Source: Brevibacillus laterosporus LMG 15441
Lineage (GTDB): Bacteria > Bacillota > Bacilli > Brevibacillales > Brevibacillaceae
DNA length: 64,000 nucleotides
Direction: 5' to 3'
Assembly: GCF_000219535.2 (NCBI RefSeq)
Contig: NZ_CP007806.1
Span: 1,584,501 to 1,648,500, forward strand
Below, in pieces: positions 61,555 through 64,000 of the stretch. Under the pieces are notes generated by a model, which ran no database searches, was not told the origin of the DNA, and saw only the letters and a list, made by a program, of their open reading frames with translations. Position 1 is the first letter of the stretch. Each line of letters begins with the position of its first letter. The translations under genes were made by a program, and so were the position numbers.

Positions 61555-62055
61555 TTATAGCAGGACTTCAAACATTGTAATGTTATGTAGGGGTTGCTTG
61601 TTTTCTTGTAGATCTTCTGGGAAATATAAAAAGACCGGTCCTTTGTCTCGAATTGGTTTACCGTCTTTTGAGAATTGAAGAATGATTTGCTTGGATTTTT
61701 CCAGAGAAACATCTACATAATCTTGTTGCTCACGGTGAATACGTAGAGTCGTGGCGTTCGGATAAGGCTTGGCATTTTCCAAAAAAGGTGCAAATTTGAT
61801 TGCATAATCGCCCTCAAGCACTTTTCGTTCTTCAACCAAGCTTTTGCGTTGACTAGGAGGAGTGGCGCCTTCCTTCATTTCTTTTTCCCAATGCAGGGAT
61901 GCACTACGGATATATCTATTTGTCTCTTGTAATTCCAGATGCTCCTGCTCCTTATAAGAAGACAGTTCGAATTTTCGGTCATCAAACACCCACACGCTTG
62001 GATCAATGGTGATAGGGAATTCTACAGCTCCCTTTACTACAATCACGTCTGCCAT
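61555..62055 (-). CDS. Conserved hypothetical protein, often labelled peptidyl-prolyl isomerase
   Basis: 166 aa soluble protein. Features: VVKGAVEFPITIDPSVWVFDDRK region at the start, HWEKEMKEGATPP in the middle, and GPVFLYFPEDLQENKQP near the end. I recall close relatives in Bacillaceae with the doubtful label peptidyl-prolyl isomerase, but no isomerase motif is visible. GAGGAAG precedes ATG 62055. Confidence 0.75.
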   Translation of the reverse strand: MADVIVVKGAVEFPITIDPSVWVFDDRKFELSSYKEQEHLELQETNRYIRSASLHWEKEMKEGATPPSQRKSLVEERKVLEGDYAIKFAPFLENAKPYPNATTLRIHREQQDYVDVSLEKSKQIILQFSKDGKPIRDKGPVFLYFPEDLQENKQPLHNITMFEVLL

Positions 62056-62275
62056 TTTGGTCTTCCTCTCTGTTAGCCTTTTCCTACTTCATTATTGTAT
62101 CGCAGGATGTAGAGTGCCGCAATGAATGTGTTGGTTAGAAGAGTTTATTGGCAGCGTTTTCACAGCCGTTTAACATATTATGCACTATGAATAAAAGGTT
62201 ATCCCCTTTTCAAATGACTCGTTATGACGTACTATGTATGTATGGTAAGGACGTGTCCAAACGGAGGGATAGGTT

Positions 62276-62563
62276 TTGACAGACGTAAAAATTCATAACG
62301 ATATGGCCAATAAAGCTTTAGCGTTATTAAGAGCAGATGCGGATAAAATATATAAATTAATTGATGTTCAGATGGAGAACTTGAACATGCCACAGTGTCC
62401 TTTATACGAAGAGGTGCTTGATACACAGATGTTCGGTTTGTCGCGTGAAATCGAGTTCGCTGTTCGCCTAGGTGTAGTAGAGGAAGATGAAGGCAGGTCT
62501 ATTCTGGAAAATCTTGAACACAAATTAGCCGATTTACACGAGCTCTTTAACGAAAAAAAATAA
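62276..62563 (+). CDS. ylaN: YlaN family protein (DUF1507)
   Basis: 95 aa with the invariant stretch [20 protein letters not shown], as in B. subtilis YlaN. YlaN has been linked to iron homeostasis in Bacillota. TTG start 62276 with GGAGGG 8 bases upstream. All-helical small protein. Confidence 0.95.
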   Translation: MTDVKIHNDMANKALALLRADADKIYKLIDVQMENLNMPQCPLYEEVLDTQMFGLSREIEFAVRLGVVEEDEGRSILENLEHKLADLHELFNEKK

Positions 62564-62603
62564 AAACTCGCTAGGAAAGCTTTCTTTCCTTAGCGAGTTT
62601 TTG
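62563..62603 (+). terminator. Terminator of ylaN
   Basis: AACTCGCTA pairs with TAGCGAGTT, extended by GAAAG/CTTTC, with T-run. It begins at the stop codon and also serves the converging gene. Confidence 0.9.
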
Positions 62604-62618
62604 TTACGTGTGGACGAT

Positions 62619-63665
62619 CTAATCGAAGAAGAAGGCTGTACCAAGAATTACATACACAATTAACAGCAATACTCCTTCGAACCAATTGGTTTTACCGTCT
62701 CGACAGATCGAAATCGTGATAATGGTTGATACGGCAATTGCTGTGAGCTCTGGTACAGTAAAAACGATGTTCATAGGAGACCCGAATAAGAGACTGATTA
62801 AGACCAGTGTAGGAGCTACGAACAAAGCTACTTGTAAACTAGAACCCACAGCAATTTCCACAGCTGCGCCGATACGCCCTTTCAAAGCTAGTAGGACTGC
62901 GGCACTGTGCTCCGCGGCATTTCCAATAATAGCAATGACAAAAGCACCCACAAACAGCTCTGACCAGCCAAAGGTATGTGAGACTGCTTCCACACTATGT
63001 ACTAACCACTCGGATACCACAGCGACAAAGAATGTTGATAGTACCAGCATGACGATGGACACTGGCTTTGACCAAATAGCCTCGCTCTCGTATTGTTCCA
63101 CATCAGTGAGAAATGATTTATGTGTGACCATCGAGAAGATCAGCCACAGTACATACGCAATAATTAATAAGATCGCAATCACAATCGACAGAGTGTTAAT
63201 CTTATTAAGGGATAGCTCAGACATAAAGACAGCAGGGATAAATAACGAAACCAAAGCTAACGTCATCATGGAAGCATTGTGCCCGGCTAGTTGGCTATTA
63301 AAGATTTGTTCTTTAAATTTTAAACCACCAAGCAATACGCTTAAGCCTAAAACCAATAAAAGATTTCCGATAACAGAGCCTGTGATAGACGCTTTTACCA
63401 TCTCAAACAAACCTTCTCTAACTAAAAAGAACGCAATAATTAATTCCGCGGCATTGCCAAAGGTTGCGTTTAAGAATCCACCAATGCGATCCCCTGCATA
63501 ATGAGCGACATTCTCCGTAGCTTTTCCTAACCAAGATGCGAGAAAGATAATGGCTAAGGAAGCTGTGATAAACCGTAATACTTCATTTTCTGTGAAATAG
63601 TGAAACCCAGCCGCCAGCGCGAAGCTTCCCCCTACCAGCAAATAAAATAGCCGCATGCTTTTCAT
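62619..63665 (-). CDS. chaA: Ca2+/H+ antiporter (CaCA family, YfkE/ChaA-like)
   Basis: 348 aa, eleven helices with the two repeat signatures GNAAELI (about residue 70) and GNAAEHS (about residue 250), whose Glu residues bind the cation. A short acidic loop divides the halves. It exports Ca2+ in exchange for protons. GAGGGG lies about 11 bases before ATG 63665; GTG 63704 is an upstream alternative. Confidence 0.93.
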   Translation of the reverse strand: MKSMRLFYLLVGGSFALAAGFHYFTENEVLRFITASLAIIFLASWLGKATENVAHYAGDRIGGFLNATFGNAAELIIAFFLVREGLFEMVKASITGSVIGNLLLVLGLSVLLGGLKFKEQIFNSQLAGHNASMMTLALVSLFIPAVFMSELSLNKINTLSIVIAILLIIAYVLWLIFSMVTHKSFLTDVEQYESEAIWSKPVSIVMLVLSTFFVAVVSEWLVHSVEAVSHTFGWSELFVGAFVIAIIGNAAEHSAAVLLALKGRIGAAVEIAVGSSLQVALFVAPTLVLISLLFGSPMNIVFTVPELTAIAVSTIITISICRDGKTNWFEGVLLLIVYVILGTAFFFD

Positions 63666-63790
63666 ACCATATAACCCCTCATTTCTTACCGGTTTATTTC
63701 CCACTGTTTGTTGCAGAGATGATCAAGATTCATGAGTGCATATTCCCTTTATGTTAAAGGAAAACTAAGGAAAACGTAAGGAGGTGCTTT

Positions 63791-64000
63791 ATGTCTGCTC
63801 CCTATTGCTGTCCGGTATGCCGCACTAATCGTATGAGATTTACCATCATACGTCAACAACCCCAATATGTTCGCTTACATCCGCAAACCGGTGAGACCGT
63901 AGAAGAATTGACGCAAACGGAATTAGATGCTTTTCATCAGCCGTATAAAGGGGATGACTATCTTGTTCAATGTGGCATCTGTGGTACCATTGAAAGCGAA
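63791..64000 (+). CDS. Zinc-ribbon protein, 5' part (cut by window end)
   Basis: ATG 63791 with AAGGAGG 5-7 bases upstream; 70 codons visible. A split zinc ribbon, CCPVC near residue 6 and CGIC near residue 63, encloses a polar region (QTGETVEELTQTELDAF). Function unknown. Confidence 0.7.
   Translation, partial: MSAPYCCPVCRTNRMRFTIIRQQPQYVRLHPQTGETVEELTQTELDAFHQPYKGDDYLVQCGICGTIESE

Noticed and set aside
62686-63501. 271-aa plus-strand open frame opposite the Ca2+/H+ antiporter
   Set aside because: It is fully antisense to a conserved membrane protein gene and has no ribosome site; the length is a by-product of that gene's codon usage.
1-64000. CRISPR arrays, rRNA genes, insertion-sequence transposases
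   Set aside because: Looked for regular spaced repeats, rRNA sequence and transposase motifs; none seen. The only recombinase is the serine integrase.

Overview
The window reads as chromosome of a low-GC, spore-forming Bacillota. The gene content (YitJ-type methionine gene, Sda with DnaA boxes, YlaN, YqxD, DUF2621, DUF4180, Fur boxes of the 7-1-7 type, strong AGGAGG ribosome sites, many TTG/GTG starts) points to Brevibacillus, possibly B. laterosporus. The genus is an inference from recall, not from a database search.

Layout. 1-3.6 kb: 3' part of metH and a yitJ-like bifunctional methionine gene. 3.7-8.3 kb: NirD-like/formate-nitrite channel pair, EamA permease, M32 carboxypeptidase. 8.4-12.2 kb: a decayed gene, prfC, MFS transporter. 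12.4-15.6 kb: an ECF vitamin/micronutrient-type transporter operon (S, T, A, A'). 15.7-24 kb: housekeeping and small hypothetical genes, a YdcF-like exported protein behind a terminator-containing leader, sulfurtransferase, HAD phosphatase, TPR protein and a Fur-box nitroreductase. 24.2-30.2 kb: two drug-efflux units, each with a visible operator (MarR plus MFS; ArsR-type regulator plus MFS), and a soluble PAS-PAS chemoreceptor-like protein.

30.3-39.6 kb is the most informative region. An ABC transporter operon (permease, ATPase, binding lipoprotein) has its binding-protein gene split by a 6,747-bp integrative element. The element encodes a large serine recombinase at one end. It also holds wrecked ImmR/ImmA-type immunity genes, several small genes, a secreted protein, an arsR-acr3 arsenic-resistance operon and a secreted-protein/small-membrane-protein pair. 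Both junctions can be placed on a TG dinucleotide. Joining the host halves restores a 331-codon open frame, and the joined element ends form a symmetric attP.

39.8-54.4 kb: rnz, a Fur-box gene with a duplicated flavin-binding domain, a structured 132-bp inverted-repeat element, an EamA/LysR divergent pair, an ECF sigma/anti-sigma pair, a hydrolase, yqxD, PAP2 phosphatase, a damaged tRNA-Asn next to tRNA-Thr, and cydAB.

54.5-60.1 kb: tRNA-Leu and tRNA-Gly are followed by an AT-rich island. It holds an HTH-TPR (RRNPP-type) regulator whose stop codon overlaps a 46-aa exported peptide gene, then a secreted C39-like cysteine peptidase and a lipoprotein, then pseudogenes. This is the best candidate for an undescribed signalling system in the window. 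61-64 kb returns to core genes: sda with a DnaA-box cluster, ylaN, a Ca2+/H+ antiporter and a truncated zinc-ribbon gene.
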